Positions 62,985-64,000 of a stretch of DNA of 64,000 nucleotides are shown piece after piece. The translations under genes and the position numbers were made by a program. The stretch comes from G965205255 sp965205255 (GTDB lineage: Bacteria; Pseudomonadota; Gammaproteobacteria; Pseudomonadales; Endozoicomonadaceae), in contig OZ242051.1 in NCBI GenBank assembly GCA_965205255.1, positions 1,426,001 to 1,490,000 on the forward strand. The letters run 5' to 3'. The notes under the pieces were generated by a model, which worked only from the letters and a program-made list of their open reading frames with translations, was not told the origin of the DNA and did no database searches. The stretch's first letter is position 1; each line of letters opens with the position of its first letter.

Positions 62985-64000
62985 TTATATTGCTCTCAGT
63001 ATAAAATGAGTTTTTAAACCACCCTTGCTCCATATGTAACAACGAACATCTTCACTTTGCGCAACCAAGCTCACTGTGTCAAACATTTCAACCTGATATT
63101 GAGCCTGCTCATTACTACACCTTATGTGACTAATTGCTTCAGAAGACATATTACGCCATATCACGGCAACCCTTTCACCTTTTGTTGCCATAATAACATC
63201 ACCGCGATCCTCTAAAGGCCATGCAAATTTATAGGGGTGAGCCTGTGTTTTAAATGACCATTTTTTATTGTAAACCTGCTCATCTACAACATATTCTAAT
63301 GTTACGTTATATTCACTGTCCCACTGCAATGGATACACGGGAAACCAGGCAAATTCATGATCTTTAATTTTGTTATGTACATCATTCAATGCATCTAAAC
63401 GCCATACATCAACCTGATAACCCTGTGAATCGACTATTTCAAAAGAATTAATATTCACCTGTGTAAATTTGTCCGAATTAAACTGTACAGACACAGGTAT
63501 ACCAGAGAGTTTTAAAAAAGGTGTCGGATCAGGGTATTCATTATCCAAGAATGCCGGAAATACCTCATCTTGGTCAGGGTATGGGTATACAACAATATTG
63601 GGAGCGTGTGCTGTAAGCTGCTTATTTGCCATTTTAAATAATGAATCATCAAACTGAATATTTGGGTTTAGGCAAATATTGCTCCAAAACATACTTGATC
63701 CAACATCTTCTGACAATTGCAAAATTTTACTTTTGGTAGCATTGGCTCTTTCACACAAATCTACCCATGTTGAATTACCCATCATATACGTAAATTTATG
63801 CCGATTAAGATCGTTAGTATTTTTTCCCTCTGAATGAGCATAACCAATATTATCTATATTCAAACCAAGGAAAGCAAAACGATGGTAAATAGCCGTCATC
63901 AAATCATTAATAGAATCAGCCCATAAAGCGCTGCGACTACAACTCACATTTTCAAGGCTACTGCGGTGCTGATAGTTTACAGACAGGGCTCTTTCTAAAG
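62985..64000 (-). CDS. CAP (SCP/PR-1) domain-like exported protein, N-terminus outside the window
   Basis: The frame stays open to the right edge: upstream of GTG 63947 it continues ALSVNYQHRSSLENVSCSRS with no stop, so the protein begins beyond 64000. The pattern WADSINDLMTAIYHRFAFLGLNIDNIGYAH matches CAP-domain proteins, in which the HRF...IG block follows helix 1. The remaining part has beta-rich segments (FEIVDSQGYQVDVWRL, LQWDSEYNVTLEYVVDEQ) that resemble an Ig-like C-terminal domain. Four Cys-containing regions suggest an extracytoplasmic protein. It converges with the membrane-protein gene, 14 bp apart. Confidence 0.7.
   Translation of the reverse strand, partial: LERALSVNYQHRSSLENVSCSRSALWADSINDLMTAIYHRFAFLGLNIDNIGYAHSEGKNTNDLNRHKFTYMMGNSTWVDLCERANATKSKILQLSEDVGSSMFWSNICLNPNIQFDDSLFKMANKQLTAHAPNIVVYPYPDQDEVFPAFLDNEYPDPTPFLKLSGIPVSVQFNSDKFTQVNINSFEIVDSQGYQVDVWRLDALNDVHNKIKDHEFAWFPVYPLQWDSEYNVTLEYVVDEQVYNKKWSFKTQAHPYKFAWPLEDRGDVIMATKGERVAVIWRNMSSEAISHIRCSNEQAQYQVEMFDTVSLVAQSEDVRCYIWSKGGLKTHFILRAI

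Noticed and set aside
1..64000. CRISPR arrays, rRNA or tRNA genes, prophage or intact insertion sequence
   Set aside because: No regularly spaced short repeats, no tRNA cloverleaf or rRNA blocks and no transposase or phage-structural gene seen by eye; the dispersed repeats have no coding capacity.

Overview
The window is chromosomal DNA from a gammaproteobacterium. Housekeeping proteins (TypA, IlvE, Pgk, class II aldolase, WaaA, ValS, PyrB/PyrI, UbiE/UbiJ/UbiB, FumA, GlpK, ThiE, HemL) read as ordinary gammaproteobacterial orthologues. Gene groupings such as a DUF971 gene before ubiE-ubiJ-ubiB and thiE followed by hemL fit the Pseudomonas/Oceanospirillales side of the class. The DNA is AT-rich, intergenic gaps are long, and a type III secretion needle operon sits among proteins with eukaryote-like domains (two RING-type zinc fingers) and giant secreted RHS proteins. 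I infer a host-associated or intracellular lifestyle, possibly Endozoicomonadaceae-like. The taxonomic guess is inference only; I cannot run a search.

Layout. 1-7.2 kb: 3' part of typA, a prolyl-iminopeptidase relative that lacks its nucleophile serine, ilvE (-), then pgk and fba ending in a clear terminator. 7.2-17.4 kb: accessory block with a double-RING protein, a tandem pair of secreted proteins (one carries a GDPH self-cleavage-type motif, its neighbour lost it), an unknown gene, and a 2125-residue RHS/YD-repeat protein. 17.9-24 kb: waaA (-), valS, and pyrBI preceded by what looks like a translated leader and attenuator. 24-29.7 kb: second accessory block with a small exported protein, a seven-bladed-propeller exported protein, a 758-residue unknown with two hydrophobic segments, and a DUF481-type outer-membrane protein. 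29.8-32.3 kb: a short-chain dehydrogenase and an acyl-CoA ligase (-). 32.6-35.1 kb: sctD, a YscE-like co-chaperone gene, sctF and sctG, making the inner ring, needle and needle chaperones of a type III system whose other genes are not here. 35.3-37.7 kb: an acyltransferase and a RING-H2 protein. 38-43.5 kb: acyl-CoA dehydrogenase, bioD, an unknown, an RnfB-like ferredoxin and a Wzz-like protein. 43.5-49.4 kb: DUF971-ubiE-ubiJ-ubiB-HIT, then mgsA-ruvX and a secreted degenerate phospholipase-D-fold protein. 49.6-64 kb: fumA (-), a cold-shock gene, a second RHS giant (-) whose C-terminus looks like a C39/papain-type cysteine peptidase, glpK (-), thiE-hemL-membrane protein, and a CAP-like exported protein running off the right edge.

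Two themes link the regions. First, a dispersed imperfectly palindromic intergenic repeat of about 150 bp occurs in at least six copies plus fragments, in both orientations, and resembles an ERIC/MITE family. Second, many accessory genes look directed at a eukaryotic host: RING proteins, secreted GDPH proteins, RHS giants without obvious immunity genes, the propeller and the needle operon. The two RHS genes are related 6.4-kb units in inverted orientation flanking about 34.5 kb, so they could support inversion or domain exchange.
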